The notes: generated from the sequence alone by a model not told the origin. A stretch of DNA of 64,000 nt from Thalassolituus sp006212115 (GCF_040372045.1 NZ_BAABWH010000005.1), one strand, 5' to 3'. Counted from the first letter of the stretch, positions 1-8,786 are shown. Made by a program: numbers and translations.

Positions 1-815
1 CCGATTCCGTACACGCTGCCGGAGGCCGGATCTTTATGCAGATCTGGCATGCCGGACGCGCCGCTCACCCAGAGCTGAACGAAGGCACCCCAGCAGTGTC
101 GGCGACTGCAACCGCGATTGAGGGCGGATCAACGACACCCAAAGGCCACTTCAACTATCAAACTCCGGAAGTTCTGACTGAAGAACAGATTAAAAACATC
201 GTTGCCGACTTCCGCAAAGGTGCTGAAAATGCGAAAAAAGCCGGCTTTGATGGCGTCGAAGTTCATGGGGCGAACGGGTACCTGCTGGATCAGTTCCTGC
301 GGGATGGAGCCAACAACAGAGACGACTTATATGGCGGTTCCTGGCACAACCAAGTGCGCTTCTTAACCGAGGTGCTTGATGCCGTGTCGGAGGTATTTAC
401 TCCTCACAGAGTGGGCGTGCGTTTCTCTCCACTGAACAGCTTTAACGATATGCAAGACAGTGATCCCGTAGCCTTGATGAAATATCTGGCTGCCCACCTA
501 AATCCTCGCGATCTTGCTTATGTTCACTTGATGCGTGCAGACTTCTTTGGAAAACAGCAAGCCGATGTCGTCACACCATTCAAGGAGCTATACAGCGGCC
601 AATTGATCGTCAATATGGGGTATTCACCGGAAGAAGCCGCAGATGCCGTCGATTCCCATATCGCTCACGCGGTGGCGTTTGGTACCGCATTCATCGCGAA
701 TCCGGATTTACCAGAACGAATAAAAGTGAATGCTCCACTGAACGAAGCTGACCCCAACACTTTTTATACACAGGACGAGAAAGGCTATACCGATTACCCA
801 ACCCTGTCGGCCTGA
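1..815 (+). CDS. Old Yellow Enzyme family NADH:flavin oxidoreductase (5'-partial)
   Basis: FMN-dependent ene-reductase of the Old Yellow Enzyme family, cut by the left window edge. The open frame runs from base 3 without a start, so the first Met at base 36 is internal; about 270 C-terminal residues of a usual 350-370 are present. Visible family motifs are QIWHAGRAAHPELN, then GVEVHGANGYLLDQFL followed by N-NRDDLYGGS, and a C-terminal phosphate/FMN region ending AFIANPDLPERI. The active-site pair reads His-x-x-Asn, as in yeast OYE1, rather than the His-x-x-His of PETN reductase. Enzymes of this family reduce activated C=C bonds of enones, nitro compounds or nitrate esters; the physiological substrate cannot be told. 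A 13-bp stem-loop follows the stop. Confidence 0.93.
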   Translation, partial: DSVHAAGGRIFMQIWHAGRAAHPELNEGTPAVSATATAIEGGSTTPKGHFNYQTPEVLTEEQIKNIVADFRKGAENAKKAGFDGVEVHGANGYLLDQFLRDGANNRDDLYGGSWHNQVRFLTEVLDAVSEVFTPHRVGVRFSPLNSFNDMQDSDPVALMKYLAAHLNPRDLAYVHLMRADFFGKQQADVVTPFKELYSGQLIVNMGYSPEEAADAVDSHIAHAVAFGTAFIANPDLPERIKVNAPLNEADPNTFYTQDEKGYTDYPTLSA

Positions 816-834
816 TTCAGCCCTGAAATAAGAA

Positions 835-866
835 ACGAATGCGATACGTAAAAGTATCGCATTCGT
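835..866. other. Perfect 13-bp stem-loop downstream of the OYE gene
   Basis: ACGAATGCGATAC at 835-847 is exactly complementary to GTATCGCATTCGT at 854-866, with the 6-base loop GTAAAA. It begins 19 bases after the OYE stop. No T-run follows on the plus strand, so it is not a textbook intrinsic terminator in that direction; it may protect the 3' end or act as a terminator with auxiliary factors. Read on the minus strand it is followed by a T-rich stretch, but no minus-strand gene lies there. Confidence 0.6.
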
Positions 867-1029
867 ATGCAAACCCTACCGAATTCAGAACTGAAAAAAG
901 AACGATTATCAGTCGTTCGGATTCTTACAAAAAACCGCCTAAAAACCCCGTATTTACTGCTTTTACGTCTTGTTGGATGCAGCCCTGCGCGCTATCTTGG
1001 CTTAATTGAATTTAGTCCGGAGAGAGACG

Positions 1030-1497
1030 ATGAAAGGCAATCAGCGCGTCATTGACCAACTGCAAAAACTTCTTAACTGTGAACTCGCTGCGCGTGATCA
1101 ATATTTCACCCATTCACGTATCTATGAAGATCTCGGACTGATGAAACTCTACGAGCGACTGAGCCACGAAATGGAAGAAGAAACACAACATGCCGACGTC
1201 CTCGTACGCCGCATCCTGTTTCTTGAGGGGACACCGGACTTATCTAACGCTGACGACCTGACCATTGGCAAGACCGTTCCTGAGATGCTTCAAGCTGACC
1301 TCGATGTTGAGTACTACGTTCAGAATCTGCTTAAAGAATCGATGGCAATCTGCGAAGAAGAGCAGGATTACCAAACCCGCGAACTGCTTCAGCCGCTCCT
1401 TTATGACACAGAAGAAGATCACGCACGCTGGCTGGAGCGCCAATTGCGCCTGATTAAGATGATTGGTCTTGAAAACTACATGCAGTCGCAAATGTAA
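1030..1497 (+). CDS. Bacterioferritin-family iron storage protein lacking the haem-ligand Met
   Basis: Cytoplasmic iron-storage protein of 155 residues; Bfr subunits assemble into 24-mers that oxidise Fe(II) and store the mineral. I place the start at 1030 (MKGNQRVIDQL, the usual Bfr beginning), preceded by GGAGAGAG; the longer frame from 1006 has no matching homology. Ferroxidase ligands E18, E51, H54, E94 and E128/H131 (E. coli E127/H130) are present. Position 52, where E. coli Bfr has the haem-binding Met, is Thr (EEETQHAD). This matches the haem-free or alpha-type subunits described in Pseudomonas (FtnA) and Neisseria (BfrA). No bfd or partner bfr gene is beside it. A terminator follows at 1522. 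Confidence 0.93.
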   Translation: MKGNQRVIDQLQKLLNCELAARDQYFTHSRIYEDLGLMKLYERLSHEMEEETQHADVLVRRILFLEGTPDLSNADDLTIGKTVPEMLQADLDVEYYVQNLLKESMAICEEEQDYQTRELLQPLLYDTEEDHARWLERQLRLIKMIGLENYMQSQM

Positions 1498-1521
1498 GAC
1501 CTACTCTTCTGCCTTGTCTGA

Positions 1522-1545
1522 AAAGCGCCTACCGGCGCTTTTTTT
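1522..1545 (+). terminator. Intrinsic terminator of the bacterioferritin gene
   Basis: AAGCGCC (1523-1529), loop TACC, GGCGCTT (1534-1540), then a run of Ts to 1545. It starts about 25 bases after the bacterioferritin stop codon. The remaining spacer to the lipoprotein gene (1546-1780) is AT-rich and shows no other feature I can support. Confidence 0.85.
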
Positions 1546-1780
1546 GTATGTCCGTATTTAACACATCACAATACGCCACAAAATCACCCAAACAACCAAG
1601 ATTAATTTTCCTATCAGGCTATATCAGACCCACCTAAGTCATTGTATTTAAAAGACTATTGACTCAACTCCAAGTTTCATCATTCTCTACGCAATCATGT
1701 CTTAAGACGACATGATTGTCGCGTCAAACCACTGGCTCTGCCAGCTGGGAGCATTCATAAAAACTCTAAGAGAAAAAACG

Positions 1781-3547
1781 ATGATTCAATCATTAAAAAT
1801 GATGAGCCTGTTAGGCTTATCCAGTGTAATTGTTGCCTGCGGTGGAGCGGGTGACGAGACCGCAGACAGCAATCTACGAGACACAGTACAGGGCGATGCA
1901 GTCGTCAATCTTGACTACGATGTTACTGCCTATCTTGCCCAGCAAGTAACGACCGTATCAGCAGCCAATTTCAGTGCTGAACAGATTATTCGCGGTGAAC
2001 TGGCGGTAACGCCAACAACTGGCGCAAATGCAGGAAACGAGGAAATATTCGATTGGACTATTTACCTCGACGAAAATACGTTCGAAGCCGCCAGCAACAA
2101 CACTCTGACCCTGGAACCTGGCAACTACGATCTCGAGTTACTGGTCAGCAAAGGGAATCAACAATACGCTGGTTTCACTAACTACACGCTGGGTGATGGC
2201 GAGAACGACATCAACCTGACGGTACGTCCGGTTATCGGTGACCTGATCGAAAATGTAACCATTATCGACCGTCTTGCGTACTTTAAGTTTGAGTACCCAA
2301 GCAACGAATTGAGTGCCCTGACAGCTCCGGCTATGGGGATTCAGGTCGATGCAGCGCCTGAGCAACTATTCACAATTAATAGCGCCACAGGTCTGAGCAA
2401 CACCTACGTAAACCTACCAGCCGGTAACCATGAACTCAGCCTTAAGCTGTACGATGGCGCGACCCAAGTTGGTAAGTCAGTTGCTTCGCAAGAGATTCAG
2501 GATGTCATTTTTGGAACAGACATCAACATGGACATCGTGCCGCTGTACAGCGAAGTGCAATTCATCCTGACCGAGGATGGTGGTGACGCTAACCTGAGTA
2601 TCACTGCCCCTGCCGAAGTCATTGATGAAGTAGGTGGCACCTCTAACCTGACCGCCACCATTGCACTGGTAAGCAGTAAGAACCCACTGCAGGAAAGCAG
2701 TCTGTTCTTCGTTCAACAACCTGACGGCAGCTACCTCGCGGATATTGTTATCACTGACCTGCAATACGACGACGTGACCGTCAGTATCAGCTTCACTGAC
2801 ATCACCACCGCCGACGAAGTCGCGAGCTGTAATAACAACTGGTTGGTCGATAATCAGAACCAAGCTTTCAACTGCGATATCACTCTGATCCGCCGAGCGG
2901 TCGTAACCGGTAATATTCTTGCGGTGCTGGGTGTGAATGTAGAAAACACAGAGGGTGAGCCTGTGAGCGGCGCGGTAATCACCAACGCAACTGGCGATGT
3001 ACTCGGTATTACGGGCAGTGGTACGTACGGTACAGCCGGCTACGCCAAGCTTTACCTGCAGGCGGGAACCTATGATCTCACTGCTACCAACCCAGCCAAT
3101 GGCCGGGTCGACGAAACCAGTGTGACTGTGTCCCCATTAGACGTTGAAAACCTTCTGATGACACTGACGACCCCACCTCCGTCGGGATTTGACCCAGCAG
3201 CCTGGACCTACGATGGCGTAGCAGGTTACAGCGTTTCTGGTGCAGATCTGAACATCAGTGTTGGTAGCGGTGGCGGCGGTCTGAATGCCTCAACGACCAT
3301 TGCACAGGATGGTTTCATCAGCTTTGACTGGGCGATCACAGTATACAGCGCTGGCCAATATGGCGATGTAATCCGCTACATCATCAACGGAACTCAGTAC
3401 GACCTGTCGACGGCAGGATCTGCATCAGGCTCCGTCAGCAATATTCCTGTATACGCGGGCGACCAGCTGATGCTGAGCACCTGGGGGACGACTCAGTCCT
3501 CCAGCTATGCAGCCAGCTTCACTAACTACACCTTCGTAGCAAACTAA
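1781..3547 (+). CDS. Predicted outer-membrane lipoprotein with a carboxypeptidase-regulatory-like domain
   Basis: A 588-residue exported lipoprotein of unknown function. I choose the ATG at 1781 (MIQSLKMMSLLGLSSVIVACGG) because it gives a compact lipoprotein signal peptide with lipobox VIVAC, and AAGAGA lies just upstream; the frame is open to 1712 but that extension would bury the signal. After the acylated Cys comes a long beta-rich, Asp/Asn/Thr-rich region. Around residues 385-450 the pattern NTEGEPVSGAVITNATGD...LYLQAGTYDLTATNP resembles CarboxypepD_reg-like repeats used as surface adhesion modules. The C-terminal ~100 residues are Ser/Gly/Tyr-rich. The residue after the Cys is Gly, not Asp, so outer-membrane sorting is expected. 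Monocistronic by spacing; convergent with the TetR gene. Confidence 0.8.
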   Translation: MIQSLKMMSLLGLSSVIVACGGAGDETADSNLRDTVQGDAVVNLDYDVTAYLAQQVTTVSAANFSAEQIIRGELAVTPTTGANAGNEEIFDWTIYLDENTFEAASNNTLTLEPGNYDLELLVSKGNQQYAGFTNYTLGDGENDINLTVRPVIGDLIENVTIIDRLAYFKFEYPSNELSALTAPAMGIQVDAAPEQLFTINSATGLSNTYVNLPAGNHELSLKLYDGATQVGKSVASQEIQDVIFGTDINMDIVPLYSEVQFILTEDGGDANLSITAPAEVIDEVGGTSNLTATIALVSSKNPLQESSLFFVQQPDGSYLADIVITDLQYDDVTVSISFTDITTADEVASCNNNWLVDNQNQAFNCDITLIRRAVVTGNILAVLGVNVENTEGEPVSGAVITNATGDVLGITGSGTYGTAGYAKLYLQAGTYDLTATNPANGRVDETSVTVSPLDVENLLMTLTTPPPSGFDPAAWTYDGVAGYSVSGADLNISVGSGGGGLNASTTIAQDGFISFDWAITVYSAGQYGDVIRYIINGTQYDLSTAGSASGSVSNIPVYAGDQLMLSTWGTTQSSSYAASFTNYTFVAN

Positions 3548-3554
3548 CGCTATA

Positions 3555-3588
3555 CGCTGGCCAGCTGTCTAAATCAGCTTGGCCAGCG
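3555..3588. terminator. Stem-loop between convergent lipoprotein and tetR genes
   Basis: CGCTGGCCA (3555-3563) is exactly complementary to TGGCCAGCG (3580-3588), with an inner GCTG/CAGC extension. It lies between the lipoprotein stop and, partly, inside the last codons of the convergent TetR gene. No T-run is present, so a terminator role on either strand is only plausible. Confidence 0.4.
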
Positions 3589-4108
3589 CATGCTCTACCA
3601 CCTGCACCCGCTCTTCCATGGTATGTGGGTGGGCCAACAGCCCTTCGATAACGTAGATCATCAAGCGCGCATCACAGGCAGCGTGCTCGGGACTCACACC
3701 TGCTTTAATTAGCTCAGAAATCGACAATTGCTCCACCATCTGATGAAAGCGGTCATGCCATTGCTTCACCACATCCGAGTGAGAGACACGTGCGTGGACG
3801 TCCGTCATCAGCGCCCCTGCGCTCTCAACCTGAGCAATCAGGGTTAAAACGCGTTCTGACAGAGGCGCGCTCTGCATTGCCAGTACCAATGGCATGGCCT
3901 GCATAACCTCCCGATTCAGCACCGCAATCAGAAGGTCGTCCTTGTTTTCGTAATACCAATAGATGGTATTCGCGGCGACGCCTGCTTCCTTCGCGACCGT
4001 AGCCATCGACGTCTTATCGTAGCCCTGTTCCTTGAACAGAGACATGGCCACCGTTTCGATTTCTTCTTTCTTAACCTTCTGATCCAGATGACGCTTGTTA
4101 CGTGCCAT
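3569..4108 (-). CDS. TetR/AcrR family transcriptional regulator
   Basis: A 179-residue TetR-type repressor. The N-terminal helix-turn-helix is clear (residues ~12-60: VKKEEIETVAMSLFKEQGYD..TSMATVAKEAGV, then NTIYWYYENKDDLL). The C-terminal ligand-binding part has no family I can name. It is divergent from the alpha/beta hydrolase gene, with 93 bases between the start codons holding two overlapping palindromes. TetR proteins commonly repress themselves and a divergent neighbour and release DNA on binding a small molecule; here the likely target is the hydrolase gene and the inducer may be its substrate (inference). Confidence 0.92.
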   Translation of the reverse strand: MARNKRHLDQKVKKEEIETVAMSLFKEQGYDKTSMATVAKEAGVAANTIYWYYENKDDLLIAVLNREVMQAMPLVLAMQSAPLSERVLTLIAQVESAGALMTDVHARVSHSDVVKQWHDRFHQMVEQLSISELIKAGVSPEHAACDARLMIYVIEGLLAHPHTMEERVQVVEHALAKLI

Positions 4109-4142
4109 TCGAGACCCTCAGCAGTTTTCTTGATTGACGTTT

Positions 4143-4180
4143 AAGATACAGATGAAGTATCTTGAATACCATTCAAGATA
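4143..4180. promoter_or_regulatory. Double palindromic operator between tetR and hydrolase genes
   Basis: Two overlapping perfect inverted repeats: AAGATAC-N7-GTATCTT (4143-4163) and TATCTTGAA-N5-TTCAAGATA (4158-4180). They share the central TATCTT, giving three regularly placed half-sites of an (A)AGATA/TATCTT core. A further TTCTTGA lies at 4127-4133. Position between divergent genes, one coding for a TetR protein, makes this the probable TetR operator. The second palindrome ends 22 bases before the hydrolase ATG, so binding would block that promoter. Confidence 0.78.
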
Positions 4181-4201
4181 AACAAACAGAGCGAGAGTGT
4201 C

Positions 4202-5140
4202 ATGAGCGCAAGTGAATTGGCGATTCAACCCCCTACCCATAGCCAACAGTTGAACGAGCAATCAAACAAGCAAAAAGCCACCTTCAGTAACCAGGGTGTT
4301 GCCTGCGCAGCCACTCTGCACAAACCTGAAAGCGGCTCTGGCCCTTACCCCACGATTCTGATGGTGCACGGCTGGGGCGGTACACAACTGACGCTCGTAA
4401 CCAACTTTATCGAGGCTTTCAACAAAGCAGGCCTCGCGGTAATGACCTTTGATTACCCCGGCTGGGGCGAAAGCGAAGGACTACCACGTAATGTCATCAG
4501 TCCATGGAAACGAGAAAAAACCGTAGAAGCTGCACTCGCATTCACTAAGTCGCACGCGGAGGTAGATGCAACCAACATCGTGTTGTGGGGAAGCTCGTTT
4601 GGCGGTGGCCACGTCGTAAAAATAGCCGCAGAACACCCAGAGCTGCGTGGTGCTATCGCACAGGTCCCTATGCTCGATGGCATGCTTGCCGTGAAAGCGG
4701 TCCCTCTGCCACGCATGATGCGCTTTGGGCTGGATATTACACTGGATATGCTGAATCCGTTTAACACCCACTATGTACCTATAGTGTCACCAGAAGGTGA
4801 ATACTCCTCGATGGACCGGGATGGCGCATGGCGAGTGGAAGGCTGGATTGAAGATAACTTAAAGCGACAACACGACAATCGGGTTGCAGCCCGTTCGCTG
4901 GCAACCATGGGATTTTATCGCCCAGGCAAACACCTCAAGCGAATCCAGATTCCAACACTGGTGATTGGAGCAACCCGAGACACCGTTGCTCCGTTTGATA
5001 AAGAGAAAGTGAAGTGCTTATCTTCTGAACACGTCGAAATCAAAACAATAGACGCAAACCATTTTGATCCTTACCTGGATCACTGGTTTGAAGAAAATAT
5101 TGCAATGCAGTTGGCCTTCGTAAAAGGACTCATTGCATAA
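4202..5140 (+). CDS. Alpha/beta hydrolase
   Basis: A 312-residue cytoplasmic alpha/beta-hydrolase-fold enzyme (no signal peptide). The oxyanion segment VHGWGG is at ~55-60, the nucleophile elbow is GSSFG with Ser132, the acid is probably Asp in ATRDTVAPF, and the catalytic His is in DANHFDPY near the C terminus. The central region resembles dienelactone-hydrolase-like or acetylxylan-esterase-like peptidase S9/S15-type families, so esterase, lactonase or thioesterase activity are all possible. It is divergent from a TetR gene and probably controlled by it through the palindromes at 4143-4180. The substrate cannot be inferred. Confidence 0.88.
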   Translation: MSASELAIQPPTHSQQLNEQSNKQKATFSNQGVACAATLHKPESGSGPYPTILMVHGWGGTQLTLVTNFIEAFNKAGLAVMTFDYPGWGESEGLPRNVISPWKREKTVEAALAFTKSHAEVDATNIVLWGSSFGGGHVVKIAAEHPELRGAIAQVPMLDGMLAVKAVPLPRMMRFGLDITLDMLNPFNTHYVPIVSPEGEYSSMDRDGAWRVEGWIEDNLKRQHDNRVAARSLATMGFYRPGKHLKRIQIPTLVIGATRDTVAPFDKEKVKCLSSEHVEIKTIDANHFDPYLDHWFEENIAMQLAFVKGLIA

Positions 5141-5156
5141 GGCACGGCAGAAAGAA

Positions 5157-5528
5157 TCAGCTGATATTCTCAGCAATTCGCCACAACACCCCACTGGGGT
5201 CATGCACAGTAAACTCTCGCATGCCCCAGTCCTGATCCACCAGTTCCGATACCCTAACCGACTCGCAATAATCAAAGTTCAGATTAGATAGCTTCTCGTG
5301 CCATGCCGCGGCACTTTCCACAAGCAAATGCATCGTCAGATTACTGGCCAGGCCTTCATCGTAAAAATCCTGCAACAGGAAACTGCAGTGGCCATAATGG
5401 AAGTACGCCACACCGTGTCCATCTGACGCTTTGATAAACCCCAGATCACTGTAAAAACGCTTCGACAACTCGAAGTCCTTTGCCGGAACAAACGCTTTGA
5501 TTTCAACGGTAGCTAATTTATCTTCCAC
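5157..5528 (-). CDS. VOC/glyoxalase-fold protein (GTG start)
   Basis: A 123-residue protein of the vicinal-oxygen-chelate superfamily (glyoxalase/bleomycin-resistance/dioxygenase fold). Two beta-alpha-beta-beta-beta modules are seen: VEIKAFVPAKDFELSKRFYSDLGF, then a second ending VHDPSGVLWRI. There is no ATG in the homologous part. I choose the GTG at 5528, preceded by GTAGGGACAACC, since the frame further upstream (to 5702) encodes an unrelated Cys/Tyr-rich stretch that overlaps the MAPEG gene. Metal ligands are not obvious, so it may be a binding or resistance protein rather than an enzyme. Convergent with the hydrolase gene. Confidence 0.82.
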   Translation of the reverse strand: MEDKLATVEIKAFVPAKDFELSKRFYSDLGFIKASDGHGVAYFHYGHCSFLLQDFYDEGLASNLTMHLLVESAAAWHEKLSNLNFDYCESVRVSELVDQDWGMREFTVHDPSGVLWRIAENIS

Positions 5529-5560
5529 GGTTGTCCCTACAATTAAAGTGGTTTCAGTAC

Positions 5561-6007
5561 TTAGAATACACGACTGGCGGTAAGATAAATCATAATCATC
5601 AAAGGAATGTTCGATAATATAAACAGCACAAAACGCACCTGAATAATATTGAACAACGCCTGAAATAGACTGTGAATTATCCGTAATACAACATAGCTCC
5701 ACGCCGCTACTACCGCCAGCTCAGAAGCCTGATTCAAAAAGCATAACGCTAACGTTACAGCATAAAAGAGCGTTGGTTGCTCCATAAGATGGTTATAGTT
5801 ATCCGCCTTCCAACGCACCTTTGCAGGTAATTGAGCCATCTGAGTACCGGACGGTACTGTAGGATCAAGCTTCATTTTCATAGCGGAAATAGCCGGTAAT
5901 CGAGTGGCGTACATCCACGCCCACACCACCATACTCCAGATCACCAAAGCCATCATAGGTTGCAACAGCGCTACCCCGGAATGAATCCATTGCACTTGCG
6001 GTTCCAT
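5561..6007 (-). CDS. MAPEG family integral membrane protein
   Basis: A 148-residue membrane protein of the MAPEG family (relatives of microsomal glutathione transferases and eicosanoid enzymes). Four hydrophobic segments are visible, with family pattern RWKADNYNHLMEQPTLFYAV around residues 65-85 (Asn-x-x-E-x-P motif) and VVLRIIHSLFQ later. The start at 6007 (MEPQVQWIHSG) is chosen because GGAGG lies five bases upstream; an ATG 15 codons earlier has no such site. Bacterial members are mostly uncharacterised; glutathione-dependent detoxification is the family-level guess. It lies 32 bases upstream of the VOC gene on the same strand, so the two are probably co-transcribed. Confidence 0.85.
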   Translation of the reverse strand: MEPQVQWIHSGVALLQPMMALVIWSMVVWAWMYATRLPAISAMKMKLDPTVPSGTQMAQLPAKVRWKADNYNHLMEQPTLFYAVTLALCFLNQASELAVVAAWSYVVLRIIHSLFQALFNIIQVRFVLFILSNIPLMIMIYLTASRVF

Positions 6008-6237
6008 CTTCGCCTCCGTAATTACGTTCAAAAACGATTGAGTTTCCGGCATGCACTGTAGAGCAATACGCCTACAAGCGCCTTATCAAATGGTAAGTAC
6101 CTCTCCAAACAACTAACGCCAACTCTACTTAGCTCAACTCTGAACGTCTTTGTGAGCCCCATCACAAGACAATAAATCCGGCTTAATAAATCCAGCTGAC
6201 TTTTCGCTACCTCCGACGTTTATGGACACCTGTCATG

Positions 6238-6243
6238 TATAAT
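6238..6243 (+). promoter_or_regulatory. Candidate -10 box for the GlyGly-CTERM gene
   Basis: A perfect TATAAT sits 32 bases before the TTG start at 6276. No good -35 hexamer is seen at the usual spacing. If used, transcription would start near 6250, giving a short leader that includes the AGAGGA ribosome site and supports the TTG start. Confidence 0.4.
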
Positions 6244-6275
6244 GCCGACAAAATTTTCACCTCAGAGGAACCGTT

Positions 6276-8786
6276 TTGATCAATCCAATCGCCAAGTACT
6301 CATGCCTCTTCCTATCGACTGTTGGCATGGTTATTCCGTCTTATGCTGTGACTCTGCGTCTTGGTGACGTCAGCGGTAACAGCTTTGATGAGTACCTCTA
6401 CTTACCTGTGTACATGAACCCAGATAACTCGGATGTTCATGGGTTCGGCCTTGAAATGGGTTTCGATAGCGCCCTGGAACCAGCAGGTGGCCTCTACGCC
6501 GACGATTATTCAAGCTACTTTGTGATTGATCACGACAACTCCGCATCCGTGGGTTCCGGCGCTTCAGATGGGCAAGCGAGCTATATCGCAAACTTCGATA
6601 TCGATGAAGGCTTGCAGTACATGACGGGGAATACCGAAATACTCGTCGGGTACATGCGTTTCGAACCCAATGACGACATGATTTCAGAAAACCCATACAC
6701 CATCACAATCTTGGATGACGATGAAAATCCACCAAGATACAAAGATGAAAACGGTGACTGGATCACCATCCCGATCGAAAATACCGCGGCCGGTAGCATC
6801 ACACTGGTAGATATCAGTAACTTCTACACAGGCGCTGATGAATCAAATTATGCTGATACCAACAACTGGCAAGATGAAGCTGTACCTGGAGCCGATGAAT
6901 ACGCTTTTATCGACAATGGTAGTGAGGCAGTTAACAGCAGCGTTCCTGTCAATGTCGGCGTCCTAGCTATAGGCACAGAACAAGGAGCTGGTGGGCTCTC
7001 TGTCATTGGTCAAAATGTGGATATCGTAGATACGTTGGCGGTAAGCAGTATGTCATCGGCAATTGATGTCGCTGACGAGATGACACTGACAGGTAGCTTG
7101 TCAGTAATCCAAGCCAACAGCATCAGTACTCAGAGTACATCACCCGACAACGCAGCTTTGCTGATTGCAGCCCCGGTACTGGGTGAACTTGAGTCGGCGA
7201 CAGTGATCGCTAACGCTGATGTGGAATTTAAAGACATCACCACCGTTTCACTGTCTGAAGAAGTCAAACTGGCTACCGCCACGGCACACGCCGATTCACC
7301 GCTGTATCAGAGTAATATTGTGCTGGATGGCAGCCTTGAGATCAGCGAAGTCGATACCTTTATGACCAATGGCAATCTGTTTGCCTCTGACTTTGATGCC
7401 AGCTCCGTCACAATGGGAGAGGTCGTAGTAGAGGCAACTTCGACGTTAAAAGTAGCGGACATCACGACCCTCTTTGAGGTGAACGACATCAAACTCGCGA
7501 GCTCAGAATCTTTGTGTTCAGAGCAAGAATTCAATGGCGTTGCCATCCTCGAAAACACAGCTGAATTTTCTGATATTAATCGCCTGTTCCTGGACGACGA
7601 CTTAAATATCGCCAAAACCGAATGCGTACTGGGCTCTGCCTACATAGACTCACTCGTGAACGCCAGCTTTAAAGATATCACCAGCTTTGAAGGCGATGAT
7701 GATTTCGTCATTGGTTTAATACAGGGTGGTTCGCACGGTACGATCACGAAAAAAGCGAATGTATCATTCGAAAATATCGAGAGTATTAACCTGACTGGCC
7801 GCTCGTCTGACGTTGAGATTGCATCGCTGGAACCGGATACATACTCATCTCCATATAGTGAATCCGATAATGTCATCAGCGGGCGTCACTGGGTTGAAGT
7901 AATAGTCAACTTCAAAAATATCCCAAGCTTTTACGTGGGAGACGATGCGTATATCGGCCAGATTTCGGGCTTGAATGAAAACACCACTTTGAACAAAGGT
8001 GTTTACACCGCATTGGGTGATATCAGCTTCGAACAGGTCGCCATGGACGTAAACGACAGAGTGGTACTGGGTAGCGTCAGCCTGGACAGTGAGTGCGTTA
8101 CCTGTGACGAAACCGCACCGATGCCGGCCACCTATAACCTGTTTGCAGACATCAGCCTTGAGCAAAGTTATATCGCTGGTGGATCTACTATGAACATCGG
8201 TACTACAGATCCTACAATCGTTGGACTGATGGGCACCCAGCTCACCCTGAGCAACAGCTACCTGTACGCACCAGAAGTAACCATCGGGGAAAATACTCAG
8301 ATCACCTTCAACATCACAGGAGCAACGCAGGCATCTAAAGATGAAGTCCTGACCTTAACCAACGGTAGCTCACTAATTGAATCTGAGAGTTTAACCATGG
8401 CAGGTCATGTGGTTATCAACGCTACAGCGGGCTTCGATGCAGGCGAGTATGAGATGGTGTTAGCTCAGACCACCAATACCAGCGTCATCATAAATCAAAA
8501 TGTAACAGTCGAGATCAACGGCCTTGAAGCGGCTGAAAATGTCGACCTGACTTTCAATGAAACTGGCGACAAACTGGTATTAACCTTCAGCGTTCCAGAG
8601 GGCGAAGTAACAGAACCCGTCACGACCACAGAAGAAACCAATGAAGCCTCAGACAACTCCGAAGACTCTAATGATACTGATGGCTCGGGTAGTTCAGGTA
8701 GCTCTGGTGGTGCCTTTAACTTCTTAATATTACTGATGATTGGCGGTGGGTTGCTGTTCCGTAAGAAAGCCCTCAACAGTAACTAA
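6276..8786 (+). CDS. Secreted protein with C-terminal GlyGly-CTERM anchor (TTG start)
   Basis: An 836-residue exported protein of unknown function. Start is TTG at 6276, preceded by AGAGGA at about 8-base spacing; the next Met is inside the signal peptide (YSCLFLSTVGMVIPSYAVTLR). Residues ~25-170 resemble a cohesin-like or PEP-CTERM-type N-terminal domain. The middle is a long beta-rich stretch of repeated short modules of the type ...VEFKDITTVSL..., ...ASFKDITSFEGD..., ...VSFENIESINL..., suggestive of a beta-helix or repeat rod. The tail is a Thr/Glu/Ser/Asp-rich linker, SGSSGG, one hydrophobic helix and FRKK: the GlyGly-CTERM signal processed by rhombosortase in Gram-negatives. No rhombosortase gene is in the window. 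Monocistronic. Confidence 0.82.
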   Translation: MINPIAKYSCLFLSTVGMVIPSYAVTLRLGDVSGNSFDEYLYLPVYMNPDNSDVHGFGLEMGFDSALEPAGGLYADDYSSYFVIDHDNSASVGSGASDGQASYIANFDIDEGLQYMTGNTEILVGYMRFEPNDDMISENPYTITILDDDENPPRYKDENGDWITIPIENTAAGSITLVDISNFYTGADESNYADTNNWQDEAVPGADEYAFIDNGSEAVNSSVPVNVGVLAIGTEQGAGGLSVIGQNVDIVDTLAVSSMSSAIDVADEMTLTGSLSVIQANSISTQSTSPDNAALLIAAPVLGELESATVIANADVEFKDITTVSLSEEVKLATATAHADSPLYQSNIVLDGSLEISEVDTFMTNGNLFASDFDASSVTMGEVVVEATSTLKVADITTLFEVNDIKLASSESLCSEQEFNGVAILENTAEFSDINRLFLDDDLNIAKTECVLGSAYIDSLVNASFKDITSFEGDDDFVIGLIQGGSHGTITKKANVSFENIESINLTGRSSDVEIASLEPDTYSSPYSESDNVISGRHWVEVIVNFKNIPSFYVGDDAYIGQISGLNENTTLNKGVYTALGDISFEQVAMDVNDRVVLGSVSLDSECVTCDETAPMPATYNLFADISLEQSYIAGGSTMNIGTTDPTIVGLMGTQLTLSNSYLYAPEVTIGENTQITFNITGATQASKDEVLTLTNGSSLIESESLTMAGHVVINATAGFDAGEYEMVLAQTTNTSVIINQNVTVEINGLEAAENVDLTFNETGDKLVLTFSVPEGEVTEPVTTTEETNEASDNSEDSNDTDGSGSSGSSGGAFNFLILLMIGGGLLFRKKALNSN

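Noticed and set aside
867..1055. Small plus-strand frame between the OYE and bacterioferritin genes
   Set aside because: It starts at the foot of a stem-loop, lacks a ribosome site and runs past the bacterioferritin start in another frame.
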